Source: Dyadobacter chenwenxiniae (GTDB taxonomy: Bacteria > Bacteroidota > Bacteroidia > Cytophagales > Spirosomataceae). From it: a stretch of DNA of 64,000 bases. How positions within the stretch are numbered: the stretch's first letter is position 1; each line of letters begins with the position of its first letter. This document shows, piece after piece, positions 51,363-60,691 of the stretch. Location: positions 1,488,001 to 1,552,000 of the forward strand of contig NZ_CP094997.1 of NCBI RefSeq assembly GCF_022869785.1, given 5' to 3'. The position numbers and the translations under genes are program-made. The notes under the pieces are model-generated. The model had not been told where the DNA came from. It did no database searches and worked only from the letters and a program-made list of their open reading frames with translations.

Positions 51363-51911
51363 ATGAGGGAAGTAGTGCTTGACCTTGCCGTCACATTAGA
51401 TGGCTTTATTGAAGGTCCGAATGGTGAAATTGACTGGTGTATCATGGATGAAGATGTGCAGGATACTAGTTTTACCGACTTTCTGGACAGCATTGACACC
51501 ATTCTTTACGGACGCATCAGCTATGACATGTGGGGACAATATCAGCCCGCGGCAGACGCCGGTCCGGCAGATAAAAAGCTTTGGGAAACGGTTCATTCCA
51601 AAGCAAAATATGTATTTTCAAAAACTGCGACGCCGGATGGCAAAGCCACTTACATTCAGTCGGACATTGCCGGGGAAATTGAAAGGTTAAAGGCAGCGCC
51701 TGGTAAAAACTTATGGCTTTACGGAGGGGCAAATCTGATCACAACATTTATTAACCTGGGCCTTGTCGATATTTTCCGGCTGGCAGTGCATCCCGTTATT
51801 CTCGGGGATGGCAAGCCGCTGTTTTCCAACATTCAGGATCGCGTGGCTTTGAAATTGGAAGATGTGAAGACGGCTAAGTCAGGTGTTGCGTTAATGACTT
51901 ATACCCGATGA
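51363..51911 (+). CDS. RibD C-terminal/dihydrofolate reductase-like family protein (second copy)
   Basis: 182 residues. The opening REVVLDLAVTLDGFIEGPNGEIDWC, then DTILYGRISYDMWGQYQ and LWLYGGANLITTFINLGLVDIFRLAVHPVILGDGKPLF fit the YyaP/YwjB-like group. It is clearly distinct from the copy at 45111-45719. The stop overlaps the start of the next gene (ATGA), so the two are translated together. Substrate unknown. Confidence 0.9.
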   Translation: MREVVLDLAVTLDGFIEGPNGEIDWCIMDEDVQDTSFTDFLDSIDTILYGRISYDMWGQYQPAADAGPADKKLWETVHSKAKYVFSKTATPDGKATYIQSDIAGEIERLKAAPGKNLWLYGGANLITTFINLGLVDIFRLAVHPVILGDGKPLFSNIQDRVALKLEDVKTAKSGVALMTYTR

Positions 51912-52663
51912 AAAAGTGCCTAATTTTCCTGTTCATTTTGAGATTCTGTATTTTTTCAAAGTCCCTGGCGCAACAGGGCGGCAATTCGTCCAAGCCAGAC
52001 ACATTTGCGCTTTTTGATAAGGCAAGAAATCGAAAGATCCCGGTGGCTGTTTACACGGATAAGTCGAATGCAAAGGCAAATAAGCGATTGGCTATTGTGA
52101 GCCACGGATATGGGCAGAATACAGGCGGAGCCTTACTTGCTTATTCTGCCATATCCAATATGCTGGCTTCCAACGGGTTTGTTGTGGTGAGCATTCAGCA
52201 TGAGCTGCCTTCGGACAGTTTATTGCCGACAGCCGGGATTCCTCAGGTTGTAAGAATGCCATTTTGGGATAGGGGAGCAGATAATATACTTTTTGTGATT
52301 AAGGAGTTCAAAAAGTCGCATCCTGAGCTGGATTACGAGCACATTACATTGATCGGCCACTCGAATGGCGGTGATATGAGTGCTTTATTCCCGCAAAAAT
52401 ATCCCGGAATTGTAGACAAGGTCATCACTTTGGACAATCGGAGGATGGCGCTTCCCCGCACCAGGCATCCCAAAATATACACGCTTCGGTCCAGTGACCA
52501 GCCTGCGGACGAAGGCGTTTTACCCAATATAGAGGAACAGAAAAAGTTCGAAATAACGGTTATAAAGCTCCAAAACACCATTCATAACGACATGAATGAC
52601 ATGGGAACACCTGCGCAGCAGAAGGAGATCAACGACTACATCCTGACGTTTATCAAGCAATAG
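51908..52663 (+). CDS. Secreted alpha/beta hydrolase
   Basis: 251 residues with a signal peptide (…FCIFSKSLAQ). The oxyanion side RLAIVSHGYGQNTGG and the nucleophile elbow LIGHSNGGD (Ser) are visible; an acid in LDNRRMALPRTRHP and a histidine in NTIHNDMND complete a likely triad. PAF-acetylhydrolase-like or esterase activity is plausible. It overlaps the DHFR-like gene by 4 bp, an odd pairing of a periplasmic and a cytosolic enzyme. Confidence 0.88.
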   Translation: MKKCLIFLFILRFCIFSKSLAQQGGNSSKPDTFALFDKARNRKIPVAVYTDKSNAKANKRLAIVSHGYGQNTGGALLAYSAISNMLASNGFVVVSIQHELPSDSLLPTAGIPQVVRMPFWDRGADNILFVIKEFKKSHPELDYEHITLIGHSNGGDMSALFPQKYPGIVDKVITLDNRRMALPRTRHPKIYTLRSSDQPADEGVLPNIEEQKKFEITVIKLQNTIHNDMNDMGTPAQQKEINDYILTFIKQ

Positions 52664-52747
52664 GTTAATTCGGTTTGGCTGCATCGCCCGATTTAGCCTG
52701 GCACGATTTTAGGACTAATCCATGATGTTAACCAACCTAACATCAAA

Positions 52748-53206
52748 ATGAACAAGTTACCCATTTCAATAGTCAGTGCAGCAATCTTCATGGCATCGTG
52801 TAACAGCAGTGCCAATAAAGAGGCTGCATTATTGAAAGAAAAACAGGTTGCAATCGATTCTATGAAGCATGTGATGGAGAAGAAAGCGATTGTAGACTCG
52901 ATGAACACGGTAATGGCCAATCGCGAAGCTGAAAAGAAAGCTGAGGAAACAAAAGTTGCGGAGGAAAGAAGCGAACAGGCTGTTGCCAGCAGTACAACTG
53001 CACCCGCGGCGCGTAAAAAAGGATGGAACCACACTGCAAAAGGAGCAGTCGTTGGTGCCGGAACAGGCGCAATAACAGGGGCAATCGTTAATAAAAAACG
53101 GGGCGAAGGCGCGTTGATCGGAAGCTTGATCGGCGCTGGCGTAGGAGCCGGAACCGGTGCGATCGTTGACAATTCTCAAAAAAAGAAAAGAAGAAACAAT
53201 AACTAA
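52748..53206 (+). CDS. Lipoprotein with glycine-zipper domain
   Basis: 152 residues. The lipobox FMASC (C18) is followed by a coiled-coil region (about 24-80, KEKQVAIDSMKHVMEKKAIVDSM) and then two glycine-zipper runs (AKGAVVGAGTGAITGAIV and LIGSLIGAGVGAGTGAIV, about 100-143) with a basic tail KKKRRNN. YMGG/Glycine-zipper proteins sit in the outer membrane and are linked to envelope stress, but the function is not established. A strong terminator lies 40 bp downstream. Confidence 0.88.
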   Translation: MNKLPISIVSAAIFMASCNSSANKEAALLKEKQVAIDSMKHVMEKKAIVDSMNTVMANREAEKKAEETKVAEERSEQAVASSTTAPAARKKGWNHTAKGAVVGAGTGAITGAIVNKKRGEGALIGSLIGAGVGAGTGAIVDNSQKKKRRNNN

Positions 53207-53246
53207 GGGACACACACATTCAAAGAGGAAACACACACCAACAGGC

Positions 53247-53279
53247 AGCGATCTCACAAACTTGTGAGATCGCTTTTTT
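53247..53279. terminator. Bidirectional terminator between the glycine-zipper lipoprotein and M81 genes
   Basis: AGCGATCTCAC pairs perfectly with GTGAGATCGCT (apparent stem 11-13 bp) around a short AAACTT loop, followed by six T on the plus strand. The two genes end at 53206 and 53284, and the minus-strand side has a short A-run. Confidence 0.85.
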
Positions 53280-53283
53280 ATGA

Positions 53284-54855
53284 TTATTTGGTGTCCGACG
53301 AGGGCACGAGTTGTGCTTTCAAATCGGGCTCTTTCATATCCTTGTCCAGTGGGAACATGGGTCTTTTAATGCGTTTGTAGCCCAGCGTTTCCAGGTTTTG
53401 ATCCACGCCGCCAGGCGTTAATGCCAGGATCCAGTCGGCACGCATATTGTAAAGTTCAGGTTCCAGATAACCGATTTTCACAACCACAATGTCGGCTTTT
53501 CTTGGGTTGAGGCCCAATCTTGTAAAATCTGCTTCTTTGTGATAAGGTTTGCGTTTCGCGGTAACGATAATGTGTACACTGCCCACTTTTACGACCACTT
53601 CGGTTTCTGCATTGCGGTCGCCATGCTCGATGGCTTCCACAGTGCCCACAAGATGGAGCGGCGGTGCTAGGCGAAAATCTACTTTTGCACCTGCATAACC
53701 ATCCACTTTATTGCCTACACCGGCTGCAATGGCCGCTTTTACAAGGTCAGGGCCGGGGATGGAAGCGTAGATCAATGCTGGTCCATTATCATTTTTAAAC
53801 TCAGGCCGGGCCAGAATCTCCTGCAATGTCCAGGTTACATCACCTGCGCCGCCTGCCGTAGGGTTGTCACCCGAGTCGCTGATAAAAAATGGGTGTTTCT
53901 GGCTTTTTACGGCTTTGTCCAATGCTTCTTTCAATGTGCCGGTCGGCGCAACAAACTCAAAATCAGACCTTACTTTCCAAAAGCTCGCAGCCAGTTGCTC
54001 CGCCGTTTTTGAAACAACATCCTTATCATCACCGGTTACCATTACAACTGCATGATTTCGGGGCTCATCAGCCCAGGCGTAACCAATCCATATCGCCGCA
54101 TCAATCACGCCCGGTTGCGCCGCAGCAGGTGCAACTTTGGAATATAAGGTCTTTCCGGGTTCAATTCTGGTGCTCGTTTTTTCGCCCGGAAGCAGGATAG
54201 GGACGGGAATCCAGGCCTTGTACGCAGGTTTTCCTTTACCGCTTTCCAGTCTGGCCAACAGATTGTCAACGGCCCGTTTCTTCGACTGCATCGCATCTTC
54301 GTGTGGTGCCATCCGGTAGCAGGTGATCAAATCAGTGTTTTGGGCGAGTCGCCAGGAAACATTGCCATGCAAGTCCATGGAAGTGGAAATAATGGTTTTG
54401 GTGCCAATCACTTCCCTGATCCTGACGATAAAATCGCCTTCCGGGTCATCCAGTCCCACAACGCTCATTGCGCCGTGAATGTCGAAGAAAAGGCCATCGT
54501 AAGGGCCGTTTTTTTTCAGTAAAGCCAATGTTTGCTTTACAAGCGATTCGTAAGCTTCGCGTGTGACAGCACCGCCCGGAAGCGATTTCCCCATCAAAGC
54601 CGGAATCCAGTTTGCACGGCCGCGATCCAGCGAATCTTTTGCTAAGAAAGGGTAAGAAGTAAAAATATCATTGCCATACTTGGCCTTAAACGCTTCCTCG
54701 GTGGTGAGTGCAGGCGAAAATGTGCTGGACTCGATCCCTAACCCCGCGATTGCAATGCGCGGAAGCGCTTTTTCAGGATTTCCACGCATTGCAGTTGCGT
54801 TCATCTGATTAATGGTGAGACAAAAACTTAAAATCAAAAGAAAAGAATGTTTCAT
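53284..54855 (-). CDS. Secreted M81 (MlrC-like) metallopeptidase
   Basis: 523 residues from the ATG at 54855, which gives a signal peptide (MKHSFLLILSFCLTINQMNA). The MlrC/microcystinase C group shows IAIAGLGIESSTFSP, FFDIHGAMSV, TSMDLHGNVS, CYRMAPHED and SDSGDNPTAGGAGD, the last of which holds likely zinc ligands (Asp, His, Glu). Family members act on linear microcystin or unknown peptides. It is convergent with the lipoprotein gene, from which a terminator separates it, and divergent from the TonB receptor gene. Confidence 0.93.
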   Translation of the reverse strand: MKHSFLLILSFCLTINQMNATAMRGNPEKALPRIAIAGLGIESSTFSPALTTEEAFKAKYGNDIFTSYPFLAKDSLDRGRANWIPALMGKSLPGGAVTREAYESLVKQTLALLKKNGPYDGLFFDIHGAMSVVGLDDPEGDFIVRIREVIGTKTIISTSMDLHGNVSWRLAQNTDLITCYRMAPHEDAMQSKKRAVDNLLARLESGKGKPAYKAWIPVPILLPGEKTSTRIEPGKTLYSKVAPAAAQPGVIDAAIWIGYAWADEPRNHAVVMVTGDDKDVVSKTAEQLAASFWKVRSDFEFVAPTGTLKEALDKAVKSQKHPFFISDSGDNPTAGGAGDVTWTLQEILARPEFKNDNGPALIYASIPGPDLVKAAIAAGVGNKVDGYAGAKVDFRLAPPLHLVGTVEAIEHGDRNAETEVVVKVGSVHIIVTAKRKPYHKEADFTRLGLNPRKADIVVVKIGYLEPELYNMRADWILALTPGGVDQNLETLGYKRIKRPMFPLDKDMKEPDLKAQLVPSSDTK

Positions 54856-55038
54856 ATGCGATATGTTACAAAATGTAAGGTTAGGAATGCTTTGCATTGA
54901 AAAATAGTCAAAAAAAGGGAGAAATTATGGTTGCTGCGGGCACATCACTGGGTTATACATTTTGTCTTCATTATTGTTATTTGGTTTTAATATAAATAAG
55001 GATTTTATTTGCCTGAAATCTGCATTAACACCGAACAA

Positions 55039-57474
55039 ATGAATCTTAATTCTACATTATTCAGCGCTTGCCTTATCCTGATGGCCGCTTTGCAACCCAT
55101 ATTAGCGCAACAATCCACCAACTCCACGGTAAGAGGAAAGGTGATGACATCCGACAACCAGCCGGCATTTGGTGTCAGCATCAGCATTCGCAACACCGGC
55201 CAAGGCGCTGTGACCAATGTGGATGGCGCGTATCAGATAAAAAACGTCAGAAACGGGAATTACACGGTGATTGCTTCGGCAGTGGGTTTGAAACCGAGCG
55301 AGCACGATTTAATCGTCAGTGCGGCAGATATTTACAATGTTGACTTTGTATTGGCAATTAGCGCGGAGCAGTTACACGAAGTGGTTGTTTCAGGTAAAAA
55401 TTTGAATAAAGAGGACCGCATTGTTGCCAAAATCCCCTTGAAAAACCTCGAAAATCCTCAGGTTTACAGCACGGTTTCTTCCGAAATCATGAAACAGCAA
55501 GGCATTACAAACTACGACGACGCATTCCGTAATGTGCCGGGCATAAGCAGGACCTGGGAATCGACAGGCAGGGCAGGAGACGGCGCATCGTACTTTGCAT
55601 TACGCGGATTCGATGCCCAACCTTCCTTGTATAACGGACTGCCTGGCGTCACCAGCGGTAATCTGGACCCCGCCAATATAGCTGAAATTCAGGTAATTAA
55701 AGGACCGTCCGGAACACTTTTTGGCGGTGCGGCATATAGTTACGGCGGAATGATCAACACGATTACAAAAAAGCCGTACGCAGAATTCGGCGGCGAGCTG
55801 GCGTATAACTTCGGCAGTTTCGGCCTCAACCGCGTTATGGCAGACATCAACACACCATTAAGCAAAACGGAAAAAATATCGCTGCGTACAAATTTGGCCT
55901 ATCATTCGGAGAACAGCTTTCAGGATGCGGGGTTCAAAAAGTCGTTCTTTATAGCGCCTTCGCTTTCTTATGAGGTCAATGATAAGCTTTCATTTTTGTT
56001 CAACACCGAAATTCTGGAAGAGGAAAGGGCCGTTCCACCTGTATTTTTCCACTCCGACCGCCTGAGCCCACTGGATTTCAAAACGGTGGAAGCATTGAAC
56101 CTGGACAGAGCCCTTTCTTTTACGAGCAATGACCTGACCATCAAAAACCCGCGTTACAACATTCAGGGGCAAATGCTGTATAAGATTTCCGGCCAATGGA
56201 CGTCGCAGACGGTTTTTTCCAGAGGCGCCGTGCGTTCCAACGGCATTTACACTTATATATGGGATGACGTTGCCGGTGACAACGAATTCAGCCAATATTT
56301 TCACAAAGAGCAGCAAACGACGAACACGACCGATATTCAGCAGAATTTCAATGGTGATTTCAAGATCGGTAACATGCGGAACCGCGTGCTGATCGGTTTG
56401 GATTATTTTCACCGCAATGTGATTGAAAATGGTTCCGGTTGGGCCCGGGGACGGAATGTGACGCCGCAGGGCGATGTAAATTATGTGGACCCGTTCTCCG
56501 GCGATTCGCTTGCACCAGTGTATCTTACCCAGGCGTCCATCGATAACCTGCTGGCCAGTTCAGGGGTTAGCAACAGCAACATTAGCAACAGTTCGTACAG
56601 TGCATACGTTTCCGATGTGATCAACATTACGCCCGGTTTGATGGCTATGGCCAGCTTGCGCGTGGATTATTTTGATTCCAAAGGAGAAAAAAGCACGGAC
56701 GAGGACGACTTCGATCAGTGGGCGCTCTCACCGAAACTAGGCTTGCTATATCAGCCCATTCGCGACAAAGTTTCGCTTTTTGTAAACTATATGAATGGTT
56801 TCGTCAATGTGGAGCCCAGGCAGATATCCGATGCGGACGGCAGCAATGTGCGGATCAAATCGTTCAAGCCGGAGCATGCAAACCAGCTTGAATACGGGAT
56901 CAAAACCAATTTGTTTTCTGACAAACTGGCTGCCACGATTTCAGCTTATGACATTAAAGTGGGCAATCGCGTAACGGTTGATCCCAGCAACCGCTTTGAT
57001 TATCAGCAAGGTGGAAAAGTCGGTAGCAGAGGTTTTGAGATAGATCTGGCGGCTTATCCGACAAAAGGACTGAGTCTGATCGCGGGTTACAGTCACAATG
57101 AAACCAAAACCGTTGTTGGGGATAAAGAGGATTTTTATTCAGAGCCAGGCAGAAGCCCGGGCGGCCAGGGACCACAGGACCTTGCTAATTTCTGGGCAAA
57201 TTACAAATTCACCCAAGGCAAGCTGAAAGACTACGGGATAGGATTTGGAGGCAATTACGCCAGCGAATACAAAGTGATCGACAACACGAAAACGGGGGAT
57301 TTTTATCTTCCGTCCTACACATTACTGAATGGAAGCCTGTTCTACAACGCAGATAAATTCCGGATCAGTTTAAATGTTAACAACCTTACAAATAAGGAAT
57401 ATTACATCGGCTACTGGTCGGTGAATCCACAGAAACCGAGAAATTTCGTTGCCAGCTTTGCATACAAGTTGTAG
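55039..57474 (+). CDS. TonB-dependent receptor of siderophore type with carboxypeptidase-like N-domain
   Basis: 811 residues from the ATG at 55039 (signal peptide ending …LQPILAQQ). A carboxypeptidase-regulatory-like domain (about 30-110, VRGKVMTSDNQPAFGVSISI, NVDGAYQIKNV) precedes the plug (ITNYDDAFRNVPGISRTWES, YFALRGFDAQPSLYNGLPG) and a 22-strand-type barrel that ends with KPRNFVASFAYKL. The form matches the FhuA/FpvA siderophore group rather than SusC. No siderophore synthesis gene or inner-membrane ABC importer is nearby; the next gene is a Gfo/Idh/MocA oxidoreductase. The ligand, probably a ferric siderophore or haem-like molecule, is unknown. Confidence 0.94.
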   Translation: MNLNSTLFSACLILMAALQPILAQQSTNSTVRGKVMTSDNQPAFGVSISIRNTGQGAVTNVDGAYQIKNVRNGNYTVIASAVGLKPSEHDLIVSAADIYNVDFVLAISAEQLHEVVVSGKNLNKEDRIVAKIPLKNLENPQVYSTVSSEIMKQQGITNYDDAFRNVPGISRTWESTGRAGDGASYFALRGFDAQPSLYNGLPGVTSGNLDPANIAEIQVIKGPSGTLFGGAAYSYGGMINTITKKPYAEFGGELAYNFGSFGLNRVMADINTPLSKTEKISLRTNLAYHSENSFQDAGFKKSFFIAPSLSYEVNDKLSFLFNTEILEEERAVPPVFFHSDRLSPLDFKTVEALNLDRALSFTSNDLTIKNPRYNIQGQMLYKISGQWTSQTVFSRGAVRSNGIYTYIWDDVAGDNEFSQYFHKEQQTTNTTDIQQNFNGDFKIGNMRNRVLIGLDYFHRNVIENGSGWARGRNVTPQGDVNYVDPFSGDSLAPVYLTQASIDNLLASSGVSNSNISNSSYSAYVSDVINITPGLMAMASLRVDYFDSKGEKSTDEDDFDQWALSPKLGLLYQPIRDKVSLFVNYMNGFVNVEPRQISDADGSNVRIKSFKPEHANQLEYGIKTNLFSDKLAATISAYDIKVGNRVTVDPSNRFDYQQGGKVGSRGFEIDLAAYPTKGLSLIAGYSHNETKTVVGDKEDFYSEPGRSPGGQGPQDLANFWANYKFTQGKLKDYGIGFGGNYASEYKVIDNTKTGDFYLPSYTLLNGSLFYNADKFRISLNVNNLTNKEYYIGYWSVNPQKPRNFVASFAYKL

Positions 57475-57561
57475 GTGAGGAGTTTAAAAGGTAGAGTAAT
57501 TTTTGCCTCCTGGTGGTCTTTAATTCAAATAAGAACCACCTGAAACCTTAACCCGACAACC

Positions 57562-58845
57562 ATGAGTGTGCATACCAGCAGGAGAGATTTTGTTAAAATG
57601 GCCGGACTCGGCGCACTTGGATTTACGATTTTGCCGTCACTTTACGGTAAAGCTGCGGCCAGCGACAGGCTGCGTATAGCGCACATCGGACTGGGTGGTA
57701 TGGGAAATAATCACATGAAGTGGTTTGCGGACTTGCCGGAAGTGGAAATCGTAGCACTTTGTGACGTAGATGAGCTGCATCTGGGCGAAACGAAAACCAA
57801 GCTGGAAGGCATGAAGCCGGGCACTAAGGTGGACACTTACGGGGATTTTCGGAAAGTCCTTGACCGCAAAGACATTGACGCCATAACCGTGGCGACGCCG
57901 GATCACTGGCACGCGCAAATTGCGGCACTAGCTTTTCAGGCTGGGAAAGATGTGTATGGTGAAAAGCCGCTTTCCTATTGTCAGAGAGAAGGGAAGATGA
58001 TGCTGAAACATATGGAAAAGAACAACCGCATTTTCCAGATGGGCAACCAGATCCATGCCGGAGATAACTTTCACCGGGTGGTTGAGATCATTAAGTCAGG
58101 TGCGATCGGGAATGTGCATACGGTGCGGCTATGGAAGCAGTCAACGACCAAGGAACTGGGCTCGCCCACGGTTCAGGCCGTTCCCAAAACGCTGAATTGG
58201 GATATGTGGCTGGGTCCGGCGCCTTTTACGGAATACATTCCCGAGAAGTGCCATTTTACTTATCGCTATTTCCTTGACTATTCGGGAGGTGAATTCGCTG
58301 ATTTCTGGTGCCACATTGCCGATGTGGTCTATTCTTCGATCCAGCCAAAAGGTTTGAAAAAGATCAATGCGCGCGGCCAGGCCTATGCCGGCATTGCCGA
58401 TGCGCCGAAAACATTGGACGTGGATTACGAATTTGACGGCTTGAAAATCTTCTGGACCTCGCTCCCTCCTGATATTCCCGGCGCTGCCGACCAGGGAATC
58501 GGGGCGTTTTTCGAAGGAGATAAGGGAACGCTGATGTGCGATTACAACACCCGCAAGATCAACATTAACGGTGAAACAATGACTGACATTGCAACCGTTC
58601 CTATTACCAATCCAAGAAGCCCGGGCCATCAGCAAAACTTCGTCGACGCCGTCAAAGCGCGAACGCAACCCGAATCCAACCTTGCCTATGCCCGTGAACT
58701 CACCATGCCCATGCACCTGGGCCTCATTTCCTACCGCCTCAAAAGAGAACTGACCTGGAATGCAAATAAAGAAAAATTTGTAGGCGATAAGGAAGCCAAT
58801 AAGTTACTTTCCAGAAAGCCGCGGAAGGAGTGGGATTTGGTTTAA
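57562..58845 (+). CDS. Gfo/Idh/MocA family oxidoreductase with Tat signal
   Basis: 427 residues. The twin-arginine leader SRRDFVKMAGLGALGFTILP directs export through Tat after folding with its cofactor. The NAD(P) fold is shown by LRIAHIGLGGMGNNHMKWF; DAITVATPDHWHAQIA and YGEKPLSYCQ (the conserved EKP lysine) follow, then the C-terminal sugar domain with HAGDNFHRVVEIIKSGAIG and GGEFADFWCHIADVV. Periplasmic members often use bound cofactor and act on sugars. Substrate unknown. Confidence 0.95.
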   Translation: MSVHTSRRDFVKMAGLGALGFTILPSLYGKAAASDRLRIAHIGLGGMGNNHMKWFADLPEVEIVALCDVDELHLGETKTKLEGMKPGTKVDTYGDFRKVLDRKDIDAITVATPDHWHAQIAALAFQAGKDVYGEKPLSYCQREGKMMLKHMEKNNRIFQMGNQIHAGDNFHRVVEIIKSGAIGNVHTVRLWKQSTTKELGSPTVQAVPKTLNWDMWLGPAPFTEYIPEKCHFTYRYFLDYSGGEFADFWCHIADVVYSSIQPKGLKKINARGQAYAGIADAPKTLDVDYEFDGLKIFWTSLPPDIPGAADQGIGAFFEGDKGTLMCDYNTRKININGETMTDIATVPITNPRSPGHQQNFVDAVKARTQPESNLAYARELTMPMHLGLISYRLKRELTWNANKEKFVGDKEANKLLSRKPRKEWDLV

Positions 58846-58969
58846 AAATTGGGTTTAAATCAAAAGCGACTCGGCCGTAAATGAGGAGATTGGCACGTCT
58901 GCGTTTTCATCACGAAACCCATTTTATTTTGAATTTTTTGCAGTATGTTTAAGATCTTAACCTGTTTCG

Positions 58970-59521
58970 ATGAAAACTGCTGCCTGCATCATTTTGCTTG
59001 TATTGCTGCTCTGCAACATGCTGGGGCTTTCATTGACTGTGTTATGCTTTGATAGCGGCTATAAAAACGCCTCTATCGACATTCAGCGTGCAGAAACGCA
59101 GACCGTTAAAATCCCATTGCCATCGGTCCCATATGCAGCTCCGTTAGAACTGGATGACGTTGAGAACCATTTGCTGCGGATTTCGGACGGATTTTATAGC
59201 GTAACCAAATACGCACACGAAAATGACACATTATATGTGACACTAACGCCTAATGCATCCGCGCACCAGCGTTTTGCCGAGCTGTCGCACATGGTTAAGC
59301 AGGCGCATGCGTTTCCGGCGGGGGCAGCAGAGTCCCCACGCAGTAAAACCATTAAGCTGCTGAACGATCTGATCAAAATATATCTGCCCGCAAATGCTGA
59401 GTTGGTGCGCAGTCCGGAGCATTTTGCATCATTATGCATTGAAAATCCATATCCTGCGCTGAGTTTTAAACTACTTTCTTCATTTCCTGCGCCTCCGTTT
59501 TCTCCCCCGGAAACTGCATAA
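58970..59521 (+). CDS. Small exported or membrane-anchored protein of unknown function
   Basis: 183 residues. An N-terminal hydrophobic segment (AACIILLVLLLCNMLGLSLTVLC, about 4-26) may be a signal peptide or anchor. The rest has a helix/strand mix (VENHLLRISDGFYSVTKYA, LYVTLTPNASAHQRFAEL) and a proline-rich C-terminal tail (FPAPPFSPPETA). No domain is recognised. It lies alone between the Gfo/Idh/MocA protein and the MetE-like gene. Confidence 0.65.
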   Translation: MKTAACIILLVLLLCNMLGLSLTVLCFDSGYKNASIDIQRAETQTVKIPLPSVPYAAPLELDDVENHLLRISDGFYSVTKYAHENDTLYVTLTPNASAHQRFAELSHMVKQAHAFPAGAAESPRSKTIKLLNDLIKIYLPANAELVRSPEHFASLCIENPYPALSFKLLSSFPAPPFSPPETA

Positions 59522-59545
59522 ATCGTCATTGATTTTTTAGCACGA

Positions 59546-59575
59546 CACGGTTGTTAGCCGTGCGTATGTGTGTAT
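59546..59575 (+). terminator. Weak terminator-like hairpin
   Basis: CACGG (59546-59550) pairs with CCGTG (59558-59562) around a 7-nt loop, followed by GTATGTGTGTATTTTATTT. It lies 25 bp after the stop of the preceding small gene. Confidence 0.4.
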
Positions 59576-59602
59576 TTTATTTATCCAAAACCAAAAAAAG
59601 AT

Positions 59603-60664
59603 ATGAGCACAATAGCAACCGAGCCTATTGGCAGCATTCCGCGCCCGGCATATTTACAAAAAGCCATGCAGGCGTTTGACAAAGGAGACATTCAGGCGGA
59701 TGAAATGTCAGATTTGTTTGAAAAAGCAACTAAGGAAACCATTGAAGCGCTGGAAGCCAGCGGCTCGCCTGTCATATCGGACGGCGAACAGTCCAAACCG
59801 AGCTTTGCAACTTACCCGATCCATGGACTTGACAACTTGTCTGGTGACGGCGTGGTCATTCCATTTGCAGACGGCCACACCAGGCAACTTCCAAAGTTGA
59901 CCTCCGGCCCGTTCCATTATCAGAATTTTGCGAGTGAATATCTCAAAACAGCGAAGAGATTTACGAAACTTCCTGTTAAGCAGGCTGTTATATCTGCTTC
60001 TGCCATCAGTTTGTTATATCCTCAGGAAGGCATTGATGGTTATTCGCACGAACAATTTATTGCTGATCTCATCCGGGAAGCCGAAGCGGATATCAGGCGC
60101 TGCCTGGATGCAGGCGCATATAACGTACAGATCGACTTCACCGAAGCAAGACTTGCATTGAAGCTTGATCCCAGTAAAGGTATGCTTTCTTCTTTCATAG
60201 ACCTTAACAATCAAGTGCTTGCGCGATTTACGCCAGAGGAGCGAAGCCAGATAGGCGTGCATACTTGCCCCGGTGGCGACCATGACTCAACGCATAGCGC
60301 AGACATACCATACAGTGAATTGCTTCCGCTCTTGTTCAAATTGAATGCCGGCAATTTCTATCTCGAATATGCGGCTGAGAAAGATAAAAAGTCGGTTTTG
60401 CAATCCATTAAGGAGCATATCAGTCCAAATCAGCGTGTGTTCCTGGGTGTAACCGACGTGCTGAACCCGCGCATTGAAACGCCGCAGGAGATTTGCGATT
60501 TGCTGGTGGAAGCATCCGAATACATTCCCGTCGCGCAACTCGGTTCTACGGATGATTGCGGATTCTCACCATTTGCGGATGACATCTCCACGGCACGTGA
60601 AATCGCATTTGCGAAGATCAAAGCCCGGGTCGACGGGACGAAACTCGCCGGGCAGAAAATCTGA
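59603..60664 (+). CDS. Cobalamin-independent methionine synthase-like (MetE C-terminal fold) protein
   Basis: 353 residues from the ATG at 59603; 11 more codons are open but poor. It has the UROD/MetE barrel: EPIGSIPRPAYLQKAM at the start, SPVISDGEQSKPSF, AEADIRRCLDAGAYNVQIDFTEARLAL, IGVHTCPGGDHDS (His-x-Cys, zinc ligands of MetE) and FLGVTDVLNPRIETPQEI with CGFSPFADD at the end. It lacks the N-terminal half of true MetE, like the MetE-II/epoxyalkane:CoM transferase group. It precedes an AhpD-like gene by 27 bp. Thiol or methyl transfer is likely; the acceptor is unknown. Confidence 0.88.
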   Translation: MSTIATEPIGSIPRPAYLQKAMQAFDKGDIQADEMSDLFEKATKETIEALEASGSPVISDGEQSKPSFATYPIHGLDNLSGDGVVIPFADGHTRQLPKLTSGPFHYQNFASEYLKTAKRFTKLPVKQAVISASAISLLYPQEGIDGYSHEQFIADLIREAEADIRRCLDAGAYNVQIDFTEARLALKLDPSKGMLSSFIDLNNQVLARFTPEERSQIGVHTCPGGDHDSTHSADIPYSELLPLLFKLNAGNFYLEYAAEKDKKSVLQSIKEHISPNQRVFLGVTDVLNPRIETPQEICDLLVEASEYIPVAQLGSTDDCGFSPFADDISTAREIAFAKIKARVDGTKLAGQKI

Positions 60665-60691
60665 TTCATTTATAAAACAACTCTAAAACCG

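Noticed and set aside
52829..53257. 142-residue minus-strand frame across the glycine-zipper lipoprotein
   Set aside because: A cysteine/phenylalanine-rich shadow of the glycine- and alanine-rich coding strand, running into the terminator.
59546..59575. Hairpin before the MetE-like gene as a cobalamin or SAM riboswitch
   Set aside because: Only a 5-bp stem with a 7-nt loop, none of the conserved boxes of those riboswitches, and too short a leader. More like a weak terminator of the preceding gene.
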